Shown here piece after piece: positions 42,208-50,136 of a stretch of DNA of 64,000 nt (the stretch's first letter is position 1; the number at the start of each line of letters is the position of its first letter). The position numbers were made by a program, and so were the translations under genes. Source of the DNA: Nocardia rosealba (GTDB taxonomy: Bacteria > Actinomycetota > Actinomycetes > Mycobacteriales > Mycobacteriaceae); NCBI RefSeq assembly GCF_020216065.1, contig NZ_JAIWNA010000002.1, positions 1,273,145 to 1,337,144 on the forward strand, written 5' to 3'. The notes under the pieces were generated by a model. It ran no database searches. It saw nothing but the letters and a program-made list of their open reading frames with translations, and was not told where the DNA came from.

Positions 42208-43477
42208 TGCGCACTCCAGTTGAATCTACGACGGTCAACGGCAACGGGATTCCACGATCGGCGAAGGTGAAGGCGGCACCGGTGCTGATCCTGGTCAGCG
42301 CCACCTCCACCGCCTCGACGGCCGGCTCTTCGGCACGCACGACATCGACGACGAGTTCGGTGTCGGTCATCTTCGAGGTGTGGCAGGTGTAGTGCGGGTC
42401 AACCCCGCGCACCAGCGCGTCGAGCGGTGCGAGATGGTCCGGGTCGAGCAGAGCGGGCCACACGCCGTCGGTGATCGCACCGCACCCGCGCTCGAGCACG
42501 AGAGTCACTTTCGCGCCGGAGGTTTCGACTCGCGCGCCGACGTACTGCTGCGGATTGAGCGCCGGATGCAGGTCGAGCACGCGCGCGAGCGACTCCGGGT
42601 CACCGCCAAGACCCATGGCCGATCTGATCCGTTCCGCGGCCACACCGGCCACGCCGGCGAACTGCTTGCGGCCGATCTCGGCGGCACGCTCGGCGTCGAC
42701 CCGTTCGCGGATCGCGACGAGGAAACCGGCGACCAGCAGGTGCTGTTGCAGCGCGACCTCCTCGGCGATGCGGATCAGCGCCGAACGCGAGAAGTCGGCG
42801 AACCGCAGATCGCTCAGCAACGGGCCACGGTAGTCGGCGGTGCCGTCGTCGGCCGGGTCGATCGGTGACAACGCCACCATCGCCGCGACCGACCCGGCCA
42901 CCAGCCCCGCATTGCGCGGGATCGGTGGCGGTTCGTTGGCCGGGTCGATACTCACCCGCCAGGCGCACACCGGCTTGCGGTCCGCGGGCGCACGCGGTGG
43001 GCGGTGGATCGGGCGGACCTGGGCGTGCGGGTTGGTGGCCAGGGCGGTCGCGTCGAAGGTCGGGTCCTCGATGTCGTGACACATCGCCCGCACGAACTGG
43101 TCGCCGAGCGGTTCCACATCGGCCAGCGCGCCACAGTGGTCGAGCCAGAACTCGCCGTGATCGTGATCGTCGACGCGGAAGCGGAAGTCGAGAAACTGTG
43201 GCGGCGCACCGATATCGAGCTGCAGGCCTTTGAAGATCGTCTCGACGCTGTCACCGGCGAAGCCGAGCGCGGCCTGCATTCGCCGGGTGTACACGGGACT
43301 GGCGACCTGCCACTCGTCGATGGCGACCTCGGTCATGCCCTCGCGACCGAACGCGCCGATCGTGTGCGGCATACCCGACCGGTCGATCAGGTGACCGCAC
43401 AGCAGCAGTTCCGGGACGAGCGTGGCCAGTTGCGCGCGCGACAGCCCGGCGTAGGACCGTCGCGAATCCGGTGTCAC
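42197..43477 (-). CDS. Unrecognised 426-residue protein in the ferredoxin-P450 operon
   Basis: The start is a GTG at 43477 overlapping the SnoaL-like gene stop (GTGA). The protein is soluble, with no signal peptide. A His/Asp-rich stretch FRVDDHDHGEFWLDHCGALA (about 117-136) and MCHDIEDPTF (about 147-156) suggest metal or haem binding, followed by RPIHRPPRAPADRKP. A second His/Cys motif DPHYTCHTSKM lies near residue 372. I do not recognise the family. Its position between the SnoaL-like protein and CYP123, with coupled starts, implies a part in the same oxidation pathway. Confidence 0.75.
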   Translation of the reverse strand: MTPDSRRSYAGLSRAQLATLVPELLLCGHLIDRSGMPHTIGAFGREGMTEVAIDEWQVASPVYTRRMQAALGFAGDSVETIFKGLQLDIGAPPQFLDFRFRVDDHDHGEFWLDHCGALADVEPLGDQFVRAMCHDIEDPTFDATALATNPHAQVRPIHRPPRAPADRKPVCAWRVSIDPANEPPPIPRNAGLVAGSVAAMVALSPIDPADDGTADYRGPLLSDLRFADFSRSALIRIAEEVALQQHLLVAGFLVAIRERVDAERAAEIGRKQFAGVAGVAAERIRSAMGLGGDPESLARVLDLHPALNPQQYVGARVETSGAKVTLVLERGCGAITDGVWPALLDPDHLAPLDALVRGVDPHYTCHTSKMTDTELVVDVVRAEEPAVEAVEVALTRISTGAAFTFADRGIPLPLTVVDSTGVRSDR

Positions 43478-44025
43478 CACAGCGGAACCGGCGCTTTCCC
43501 GATCGGGTACCACCCCGGCAGCGGCTGCTCGGTCGTCGCCTTCTTGATGCGGGTGAGCATGCCGGGGGTCATCGCCTTGTTCGTCATCATCTCCATGAAC
43601 AGGGCGCCGACGTTGCCGTAGTCGAAGAAGTCGCGCTGCCAGGACCATTGGAAGTCCCCGCCGTAACGGAACCAGCTGCCACCGATGCCCTGCACCTGAT
43701 AGTTGCTGCCGTCCGGGCGGGTCGCGCTGGAGGTCTGCTTCCAGAAGCCGACCACGTCACCGGTCTTCTCGTCGATCACCACGTGCTGGTAGGGATAGGT
43801 CCAGCCGTCCAGGCCGTCCATCTCCTGGCCGACCGCGATCTCGCGGATCTCCTCGCGACCCACCGCCATGAACTCGTGGTTCGGTCCGTAGTTCCAGCCG
43901 TAGGTGGCGTCCTCGGTGTACATGTCGGCCAGCGGCCGCCAGTCGCCTTCGGCCTCACAGCGCTTGTTCGCGTCCAGCCAGCGCTGGACCATCTCTTCCA
44001 GTTCGCCGCGCGAAAAACCGGTCAT
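43474..44025 (-). CDS. SnoaL/ketosteroid isomerase-like (NTF2-fold) protein
   Basis: 183 residues with the NTF2-fold pattern: an N-terminal helix (EEMVQRWLDANKRCEAEGDW), then MYTEDATYGWNYGPNHEFMAVGREEIREI and a curved sheet containing DKTGDVV-like and GSWFRYGGDFQWSWQRDFFDYGNV segments. Such proteins bind or isomerise steroid- and polyketide-like rings. Catalytic acids cannot be assigned without alignment. It is one base after the ferredoxin stop (TGACATG) and overlaps the unknown gene. Confidence 0.82.
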   Translation of the reverse strand: MTGFSRGELEEMVQRWLDANKRCEAEGDWRPLADMYTEDATYGWNYGPNHEFMAVGREEIREIAVGQEMDGLDGWTYPYQHVVIDEKTGDVVGFWKQTSSATRPDGSNYQVQGIGGSWFRYGGDFQWSWQRDFFDYGNVGALFMEMMTNKAMTPGMLTRIKKATTEQPLPGWYPIGKAPVPLW

Positions 44026-44026
44026 G

Positions 44027-44251
44027 TCATTCTCCTTCGTCGTCGGCCGTGCTGTCGTCCACGATCGACAGCGCCCGCGTGGGGCAGTAGGTCACCGCGT
44101 CGGCGACGGCCGCGTGCTGCGCGCTCGACGGCCGTTCGACGAGGATTTCGACCTTCCCGCGTTTGGGCACCGTGAACACCTCCGGCGCTTCCTCCTGGCA
44201 CGCGGCGTGCCCCTGACACAGATCCAGATCAACGACGATGCGTCTGCTCAT
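44027..44251 (-). CDS. [3Fe-4S]-type ferredoxin (Rv0763c-like), P450 partner
   Basis: 74 residues with the pattern CQGHAAC (11-17) and a downstream CPTRAL, in which His replaces the second cysteine of the usual cluster motif. This CxxHxxC...CP form is that of the ferredoxin next to CYP51 in M. tuberculosis. It supplies electrons to P450s, here probably CYP51, CYP123 and the CYP125-like enzyme; no ferredoxin reductase is in the window. A longer frame upstream crosses operator site 6 and is rejected. Confidence 0.93.
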   Translation of the reverse strand: MSRRIVVDLDLCQGHAACQEEAPEVFTVPKRGKVEILVERPSSAQHAAVADAVTYCPTRALSIVDDSTADDEGE

Positions 44252-44303
44252 CTCGTCGCCCGCCTTCCCCTGTCGCCCAGGTGTTCTCAGCTTCGAGACA
44301 CCG

Positions 44304-44323
44304 AGCTGGACACCTGTCTGGAC
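44304..44323 (-). promoter_or_regulatory. Regulon operator site 6 (ferredoxin-CYP123 operon)
   Basis: AGCTGGACACCTGTCTGGAC on the plus strand. Read toward the ferredoxin, GATACT immediately precedes GTCCAGAC-AGGT-GTCCAGCT. It lies in the 138-bp gap between the ferredoxin start and the upstream TetR gene's stop. Confidence 0.72.
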
Positions 44324-44389
44324 AGTATCATCGACGCGCGCGGACAGCAATGGTCCATCGGTGTGCGTGAAGGGGTGCGGAAGGTGGAG

Positions 44390-45076
44390 TTACGACTCGT
44401 CGGCCGCGGTGCCGGGCGAGTAGGGCGAACCGAAACCGGAGTTCCAGGCGAAATCACCGCTGTCGGCGGTGGTCACCCGGAGCGCGGCGGCGGCCAGCGG
44501 CGTGTTGTCTCCGGTGAGCCGGGTGATGGCGCGCTCGAGGGCGGGCACGATGTCGGTGATGTCGAGATCGCCGTGCGCGAAGCGGGCGAGCAAGGCGAAG
44601 ACCATGTTCGACAGGACGAGCGCGAGATCGGCGGCGTAGTCCTTGTCGAGGGTGGCGAACATCGGGGCGACCACGGGCAGGATGGCGGCGAAGCCCTGGT
44701 TGTCGAGGCGCTGGCCGCCGGGACCCGACCTGGCGTGATGGTAGGCGGCCAGCATCCGTGGATGACGCTCCCACGGTTCGAATACGTACCGGATCACCCG
44801 GATGAGCACTTCGGCGAGCGACTCCCCCGGGCGCGGCGGCTCGAGTTCGGTGTAGGTGTTGGTGGCCATCCATTGCGCGACGGCGGCGAGGACGAGCTCG
44901 TCGCGAGTGGCGTAGAGCTTGTAGACGGTGCTCAGCGACGCGTGGGCGAGCCGGGCGACGGTGCGCAACTGCACCGCCTCGTACCCTTCGGTCTCGAGCA
45001 GCGTGAGGGTCACCTCGGTGATCCTGCGCGCCGGACCGCCTTCGCCCCTTCGTGCCACCCGGACAGGGTAGTGCAC
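44390..45076 (-). CDS. TetR-family regulator, last gene of the lipase-cholesterol oxidase operon
   Basis: 228 residues with the TetR helix-turn-helix YEAVQLRTVARLAHASLSTVYKLYATRDELV at about 32-62. The AVQLRTVA wording resembles the steroid regulator KstR, but that similarity is confined to the DNA-binding region. The GTG start at 45076 lies five bases after the cholesterol-oxidase stop, so it is co-transcribed with it; a GTG at 45058 is an alternative. It may repress its own operon through the 48123 palindrome, or read the boxes at 44304 just downstream. Confidence 0.87.
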   Translation of the reverse strand: MHYPVRVARRGEGGPARRITEVTLTLLETEGYEAVQLRTVARLAHASLSTVYKLYATRDELVLAAVAQWMATNTYTELEPPRPGESLAEVLIRVIRYVFEPWERHPRMLAAYHHARSGPGGQRLDNQGFAAILPVVAPMFATLDKDYAADLALVLSNMVFALLARFAHGDLDITDIVPALERAITRLTGDNTPLAAAALRVTTADSGDFAWNSGFGSPYSPGTAADES

Positions 45077-45081
45077 GGAGG

Positions 45082-46674
45082 TCAGATGCGAGTCCCGATG
45101 TCTTCGACGACCACGGTGTCCATGGCCCGTTCGGCCACGGCGGCGATGGTCATGGACGGATTACACGCGGCGGCGCTGCCCGGCAGCAATGCGCCGTCGA
45201 GTACGTACAGCCCCGGCTGGCCGTGTACGCGGCCGTTCAGGTCGCACACCGCACCCATATTGGCCCCGCCGAGCGGATGCCAGGTGGAGGGGAACAGGGT
45301 GTTGGTGTCGAGCAGTGTGGCGCCCGTGCCCGCGATGCGCGCGACCGTCGGTCCGATGTGGTTGTCCTGAATGGTCCGGTCGCCGTCGGCGGGCCAGCGC
45401 AGTACGGCCTCGTCGCGTGCGGCATCGTAGGTGAAGGCGCCACGGCTGTCGCTCACGCCGTAGCCGACGAGCATCGTGCTGCCCGCGTCGAAGGACACGG
45501 GCGGGATGGACGCCTGGATCACCGTGTGCGCGGTGTGCGGGTCGTCCCAGTTCTTGCTGCCGTAGACCACCGGACCACCCTGTGCCGCACCGAAATTCGC
45601 GGCCGGATCGCGCCAGACGTAGATGCGGTCGGCGTTGGTTCCCCAGCCTCGGCCGAGGTCGTCGGGCAGGTCCGGGATCAGTCCCTTGGCGCCGGCACGG
45701 ACCAGCAGACGGGTGGTGTTGAGGCTGCCCGCGGCCATGATGAGCGCGCCGGTGGAAAGGATCTTGTGCTCGACGACGGCGCCCGTGGTGTCGAGCCGTT
45801 GCACGTGCACGATCCAGCGGCCGTCGGCCGCGCGCTCGACGTCGGTGACCTCGTGCAGCGTTTCCACCCGGCAGTTGCCGGTGGCCTCGGCGGCGGCGAT
45901 ATAGGTGACGTCGACGGAATGCTTGCCGCCGTTGTTGACTCCCATCGCGCCGTCGCCGTTGGTGTAGGAGGCCTTCATCTCCCCGCGCAGTTCGGCGAGG
46001 GCGAAGTTCCAGTCGATGGGCATCGGGATCTTCGACAGCGGCAGCCCGGCCTGGCGCACCCGTTCGGCGAAAATCCGCGCGACACGGTAGTTCTCGGTGT
46101 TCACCAACTCGTCGGGTGCCTCGGCGAGGCCGAGCATCGCCGCCACCCTCGGGTAGTGGACCCGGTTCATCCGCGCCCAATCCAGCTCCTGCGGGAAGTG
46201 CGCCTCGAACACCTCCTGGGCCGGCTGCAGCGACATGCCCTGGTAGACCAGCGAACCGCCACCGACACCGGCGGCACACAGGGCGGTCATGTTCTCACCG
46301 GGCACCGCCTCGACCAACCCGGCATAGGGCTCGACGAGCAGGGGGCGCCCGAACAGGTTCGGGCTCGATCGGCACCACAGCATCCGCTTGTCCGGCGCGG
46401 ACGCGCGCGGGAAGGTTTCGGCGTTCGGGCCGGTCGGCCAGCGCAGCCCGCGTTCGAGCACGGTGACCGGCACGCCCGCCTGCGCCAGCCGCAGAGCGCT
46501 GACACCGCCACCGAATCCGGAGCCGACGACGACGACCCGATGGTCCTCACGGGTCAGGGGGATGGTGCCGGTGCGCACCGGGATCGGCGCGGCGAGGCCC
46601 GGGCGGGCGCCGAGCAGCATGCCGCCAAGCGCCGCCCCGGCCGCGAGCATGCTGCGGCGAGAGAACGTATTCAC
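45082..46674 (-). CDS. Tat-exported GMC oxidoreductase, cholesterol oxidase-like
   Basis: 530 residues with a twin-arginine leader (FSRRSMLAAGAALGGMLLG) ending near LAA/AP. The FAD site is VVVVGSGFGGGVSALRLAQAG (about 46-66). GVGGGSLVYQGM, GVNNGGKHSVDVTYIAAAEATG, GWGTNADRI, the catalytic-region HPLGGANMG and GLYVLDGALLPG follow the order of class I bacterial cholesterol oxidases. It would oxidise a 3-beta-hydroxysterol and isomerise it to the 4-en-3-one outside the cell, making peroxide. The GTG start has GAGGAAA upstream; the lipase gene lies 20 bp before. Confidence 0.9.
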   Translation of the reverse strand: MNTFSRRSMLAAGAALGGMLLGARPGLAAPIPVRTGTIPLTREDHRVVVVGSGFGGGVSALRLAQAGVPVTVLERGLRWPTGPNAETFPRASAPDKRMLWCRSSPNLFGRPLLVEPYAGLVEAVPGENMTALCAAGVGGGSLVYQGMSLQPAQEVFEAHFPQELDWARMNRVHYPRVAAMLGLAEAPDELVNTENYRVARIFAERVRQAGLPLSKIPMPIDWNFALAELRGEMKASYTNGDGAMGVNNGGKHSVDVTYIAAAEATGNCRVETLHEVTDVERAADGRWIVHVQRLDTTGAVVEHKILSTGALIMAAGSLNTTRLLVRAGAKGLIPDLPDDLGRGWGTNADRIYVWRDPAANFGAAQGGPVVYGSKNWDDPHTAHTVIQASIPPVSFDAGSTMLVGYGVSDSRGAFTYDAARDEAVLRWPADGDRTIQDNHIGPTVARIAGTGATLLDTNTLFPSTWHPLGGANMGAVCDLNGRVHGQPGLYVLDGALLPGSAAACNPSMTIAAVAERAMDTVVVEDIGTRI

Positions 46675-46694
46675 GGGGATTTCCTCGCAAGAAG

Positions 46695-48023
46695 TCAGTC
46701 GAAGGTGCAGCCGGTGACCGGCTTGTCCGCGAGGCGATCGAGCAGATAGGTGATCGCGTTGTCGGGACCGAAACCGTCGATCATCTCGGGGCCGAAATGG
46801 TTCGGGATGGTGGTCCCGGGCAGGATCGGCGGCAGCTCGTTGGTGCGGAAGGTGACCGTTGCGCCCTTGGCGCACCAGGTCTCGGCGAGCGCGCGCGCCT
46901 GGCCGTAGGGGACGGTGTCGTCGTTGAGCCCGCTGGTGATGAGCACCGGCGTGGCCGGGGTCATCGACCCGACCCGCAGTTCTTCCAGAGCCGCTGTGGC
47001 TTCGGGCATTTCGGCCAGGTGCTCGGTCAGCGTGCGACCGTCCTTGGTCAGCGTCGTGGTCTTCAGGAACGGGTGGCGGGTGATGAGGTCGGCGATGCAC
47101 GAGTCGCTCAGGGTGGCGAGCATGTCGCGGCCCGACGGGCTGATGACCCGGTCGATGGCCGCGTTCAGCTCCGGGTAGCGGGCGACCATGCCGTTCACCG
47201 CGAAGCCGATGGCACCACTGATCAGGGCGCCGTCGATCTTGGCGAGGATCGCGGACAGGTCGGCGACGGGGCCACCCGCCCAGGTGCCCTTCACCGTGAG
47301 TTCCGGTGCGTAGTCCGGCGCCATCTCCGCGGCCGCCGCGGTCGAACCGCCGCCCTGCGAGTAGCCCCACAGCACCACCGGCGTCTCCGGGCCGACACCC
47401 GCCAGGCGATGTGCCGCGCGGGCGCCGTCGAGCACCGCGTGGGCGCTCTCGATGCGATTGGCGTAGGTGTGGATGCCGGGTGTGCCGAGGCCGATGTAGT
47501 CGGTGACGAGCACGCGCGCGCCGAGCTGGCTCCACACCGCCGAGGACGGCAGTTCCTGGTTCGCCGACAAGCCGAGCGCCGGGTCGGTGTGCACGCTCAG
47601 GCCCGTGGAGAACGCCTGCGACATGGCGCACCGGTCGGCCTGGCCCGAGGTGCCGGGCGCGATGACGACGGTCGGGCGGGGGCCCGCACCCAGCCAGGGG
47701 CCGGTCGGTTCGATGTAGGTACCAGACACCGCGACGGGGGACCCGTCCTGCAGGCGCGAGGTGTACATGACGTGCTGGGCCGCGCCCGGCCAGCCCTTCT
47801 CGGTGGGCGGGGTGGCGAGCAGGGTCATCGGAGCGGTCTTGACGATGGCGCCGGGTTCCTGCGGGATCTGCGCGGGCGGGGTGTAGAACGAGCCGACCGG
47901 CTCGGCCGACGAGGCATCGGTCTGCGCGACCATGACGGTGGCCGCCATCGCACAGGCCACGGCTACTCCCAGGACTACGCGGCCTGTCTTCGGCCGTCGT
48001 CGCCCGATACCCTGCTGATCCAT
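46695..48023 (-). CDS. Secreted lipase/esterase (secretory lipase family)
   Basis: 442 residues, starting at 48023 with GGAAAGG upstream. It has a signal peptide (hydrophobic core VVLGVAVACAMAATVMVA, about 16-33). The mature enzyme has the alpha/beta hydrolase serine motif GYSQGGG, an acidic residue in ITSGLNDDTVPYGQ and a late His in IPNHFGPEM, as in the PF03583-type secretory lipases common in Nocardia. Next to a cholesterol oxidase it may free sterols from steryl esters; that substrate is inference. Confidence 0.9.
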   Translation of the reverse strand: MDQQGIGRRRPKTGRVVLGVAVACAMAATVMVAQTDASSAEPVGSFYTPPAQIPQEPGAIVKTAPMTLLATPPTEKGWPGAAQHVMYTSRLQDGSPVAVSGTYIEPTGPWLGAGPRPTVVIAPGTSGQADRCAMSQAFSTGLSVHTDPALGLSANQELPSSAVWSQLGARVLVTDYIGLGTPGIHTYANRIESAHAVLDGARAAHRLAGVGPETPVVLWGYSQGGGSTAAAAEMAPDYAPELTVKGTWAGGPVADLSAILAKIDGALISGAIGFAVNGMVARYPELNAAIDRVISPSGRDMLATLSDSCIADLITRHPFLKTTTLTKDGRTLTEHLAEMPEATAALEELRVGSMTPATPVLITSGLNDDTVPYGQARALAETWCAKGATVTFRTNELPPILPGTTIPNHFGPEMIDGFGPDNAITYLLDRLADKPVTGCTFD

Positions 48024-48122
48024 CGAGAACCTTTCCTTCCACCGCCCGGCGACGTCGCCGGAGTGATTCACGCCGCAGGGGGAAGGAACCATGAGGCCCG
48101 TCACACCTGCGCCGCGGGGAAG

Positions 48123-48137
48123 AGTAACACTGTTACT
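48123..48137 (-). promoter_or_regulatory. Perfect 15-bp palindrome upstream of the lipase operon
   Basis: AGTAACACTGTTACT has seven-base arms around a central base and lies 100 bp upstream of the lipase start. It is a typical TetR operator size. The TetR gene ending the operon (44390-45076) is the best candidate to bind it. Confidence 0.65.
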
Positions 48138-48169
48138 ACCCAAGCGGAAGGTGTGGTTACCCGCCCAGT

Positions 48170-48553
48170 TCAGAAGCGGGCGATCACCAGCGCGACGCAG
48201 CCGATGAGCGGCGGGACCAACTGGATCAGGGCCGGGCGCGCCTTGCTCGGCGAGGACGCGAGCAACACGACACCCGCCGCGACCATCGAACCGGCTCCCG
48301 CGAGCACGAGCGCGAGCCCGATGCCCTTGTCACCGAAGGCGGTGAACCCCATTCCGGTGGCCGCGACGACAGCCAGGAAGAGGTTGTAGAAGCCCTGGTT
48401 GAAGGCCATCTCCTTGGTGGACTCGGCCTCGGCGGCCGACATCCCGAAGGTCCGCCGGGTGCTCGCCGCCGTCCACCGCAGCGACTCCATCACGAAGATG
48501 TAGGCGTGCAGGAGCACCGCCACCCCGGTGAAGATCAAACCGATCGCGGTCAT
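48170..48553 (-). CDS. DUF1304-family membrane protein
   Basis: 127 residues with four predicted membrane helices and the family wording AVLLHAYIFVMESLRW and NQGFYNLFLAVVAATG. The role is unknown. It is in the same direction as the lipase operon but upstream of its palindrome, so it is a separate unit. Confidence 0.88.
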   Translation of the reverse strand: MTAIGLIFTGVAVLLHAYIFVMESLRWTAASTRRTFGMSAAEAESTKEMAFNQGFYNLFLAVVAATGMGFTAFGDKGIGLALVLAGAGSMVAAGVVLLASSPSKARPALIQLVPPLIGCVALVIARF

Positions 48554-48680
48554 CGTCGCACCTCTCGCCGCCGTCCGGACCTACCGGGCTTCCGTGGTGA
48601 TTATTCACCGGCAGCAGCCGCGGATCCCGCGCCGACTCGCGGCGGGGCACGAGAAACAGACCATACAATCAGGCAGCGCT

Positions 48681-49181
48681 ATGTATGGTTGGCGCGTGAC
48701 CACACCGCCGCGACCGCGTCAGCTCGATCATCCGGTACTGCCCAAGATCTTCCGGATCGTCGGCCGCGCACAGGTGGCGATCTACCGGCGCACCGGCGGA
48801 CGCATCGGCGGCACTTGGCGCATCGGCGCGGGTTTCCGCAAGCCGGTGCCCACCCTGCTGCTCGAGCATCGCGGCCGTAAGTCGGGCAAGCAGTTCACTG
48901 TTCCGCTGCTCTACCTCGTCGACGGCGCCGACATCGTGGTCGTCGCCTCCCAGGGCGGGTTGGCGAATCATCCGCAGTGGTACCGGAACCTATGCGCACA
49001 CCCGGACACGCACGTGCAGATCGGACGTGAGCGCCGGGCCGTGCGGGCGGTGGTCGCCGATGACGAGCAGCGGGCTCGGCTGTGGCCGGCGCTGGTCGAC
49101 CTGTACGCCGATTTCGACACCTATCAGGCGTGGACCGAACGCCGGATACCGGTGGTGATCCTGACGCCTCGGCCTGCCTGA
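48681..49181 (+). CDS. Deazaflavin (F420)-dependent nitroreductase-family protein
   Basis: About 166 residues of the Ddn-like family: GFRKPVPTLLLEHRGRKSGKQFTVPLLYLVDG (about 53-84), the GGLANHPQWYRNLCAHPDTHVQIG stretch, then a split-barrel end. Members use reduced F420 to reduce quinones or nitroaromatics at the membrane. The start is ambiguous between ATG 48681 and GTG 48696. The stop lies three bases before the convergent IclR stop. Confidence 0.88.
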   Translation: MYGWRVTTPPRPRQLDHPVLPKIFRIVGRAQVAIYRRTGGRIGGTWRIGAGFRKPVPTLLLEHRGRKSGKQFTVPLLYLVDGADIVVVASQGGLANHPQWYRNLCAHPDTHVQIGRERRAVRAVVADDEQRARLWPALVDLYADFDTYQAWTERRIPVVILTPRPA

Positions 49182-49184
49182 GAA

Positions 49185-50045
49185 CTACCTTCCCAGTACG
49201 ACCGACATCGCCTGGGCCCCTGCGGTTATCGCCTCGACATAGACCATTCGCTCGGCGCGGCCGACGGCCGGGCGCAGCGGGCCGAGCTGCAGTTCGTAGG
49301 GTGCGGCGCCACCGGCGAACACGGGGGCCGACAGGTAGCTCACGGGCAGCGGATCGTCGCCGGTGAATTCGGTGTCGCGATACGGGCGGGCGGTGAGACG
49401 GGCGAGCTGGCGCAGGACGCGGGCGCGCAGGTCGGGTTGCAGGAGTTCCGCGCCGACGGCGCCGAGCAGGTCGGCGAGCACGTCGACCACGCCCGCGTCG
49501 TCGGAGTCGGGACGGAAGACCGCGCACCCGTTGGCTCGCACGAACCTCAGTAGCGCCGCGGCCTCGCCAGCAGCGGTCTTCGACCACGCGGCACGCTCGG
49601 CCTCTGCGCGCCACGGCATCACGGCCGCGCCCGCCGGGTAGGCCAGCGGAATCGATTGACCCACAGCGAGTCCCGGAACCACACGGGCGTCCGGTGCGTA
49701 CTCCTTGGCGACGACGGTCAGGGTGGTGCGTTCGATTCTGCTCAGGGTCACCCCGCAGCCCGCCGCGACCGCGAGCGCCCGCAGTTCGGCCCGCACGGCC
49801 GCCTCGGGCAGTTCGGATTCCGCTGGGGACAGCGCCGCCAAGGCCGGGCCGGGGCGGAAGCGGCGTTCCCCGTCCCGGCGCACCCAGCCGGCCGCGGCGA
49901 GTTCGGTGAGTACGGCGGTGACCGTGGCGCGCGCCAGCGACAGCGCCGTCGCGATCTCCGAGGCCGTGAGCGGCTTGCCCACACTCGCGAGCAACTCCAT
50001 CACCTCGATGACCCGCCGGGTCGGCGGCGATGCCGACTGCGCCAT
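49185..50045 (-). CDS. IclR-family transcriptional regulator
   Basis: 286 residues: an N-terminal winged helix (LTASEIATALSLARATVTAVLTELAAAGWV, about 26-55) and a C-terminal effector domain with GQSIPLAYPAGAAVMPW. It is divergent from an SDR/DapB-like pair across a 91-bp gap that contains a 14-bp palindrome, so it probably controls that pair. Confidence 0.88.
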   Translation of the reverse strand: MAQSASPPTRRVIEVMELLASVGKPLTASEIATALSLARATVTAVLTELAAAGWVRRDGERRFRPGPALAALSPAESELPEAAVRAELRALAVAAGCGVTLSRIERTTLTVVAKEYAPDARVVPGLAVGQSIPLAYPAGAAVMPWRAEAERAAWSKTAAGEAAALLRFVRANGCAVFRPDSDDAGVVDVLADLLGAVGAELLQPDLRARVLRQLARLTARPYRDTEFTGDDPLPVSYLSAPVFAGGAAPYELQLGPLRPAVGRAERMVYVEAITAGAQAMSVVLGR

Positions 50046-50107
50046 GACAACCCCTTGTCCGCGGGGTCACCCCGCCCTACACTGCTTCGACTATTCGCCA
50101 CACATTA

Positions 50108-50121
50108 GTCGAATATTCGAC
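50108..50121. promoter_or_regulatory. IclR operator candidate
   Basis: GTCGAATATTCGAC, a perfect 14-bp palindrome, 15 bases before the SDR ATG and 62 bases upstream of the IclR start. A related half (TTCGACTATTCG) lies just to its left. Confidence 0.65.
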
Positions 50122-50136
50122 GCCTGAGGGGCTTTC

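Noticed and set aside
44390..45076. Assignment of this TetR protein as KstR
   Set aside because: Similarity is limited to the helix-turn-helix; length, C-terminal half and gene context differ, and no KstR-type operator was found nearby.
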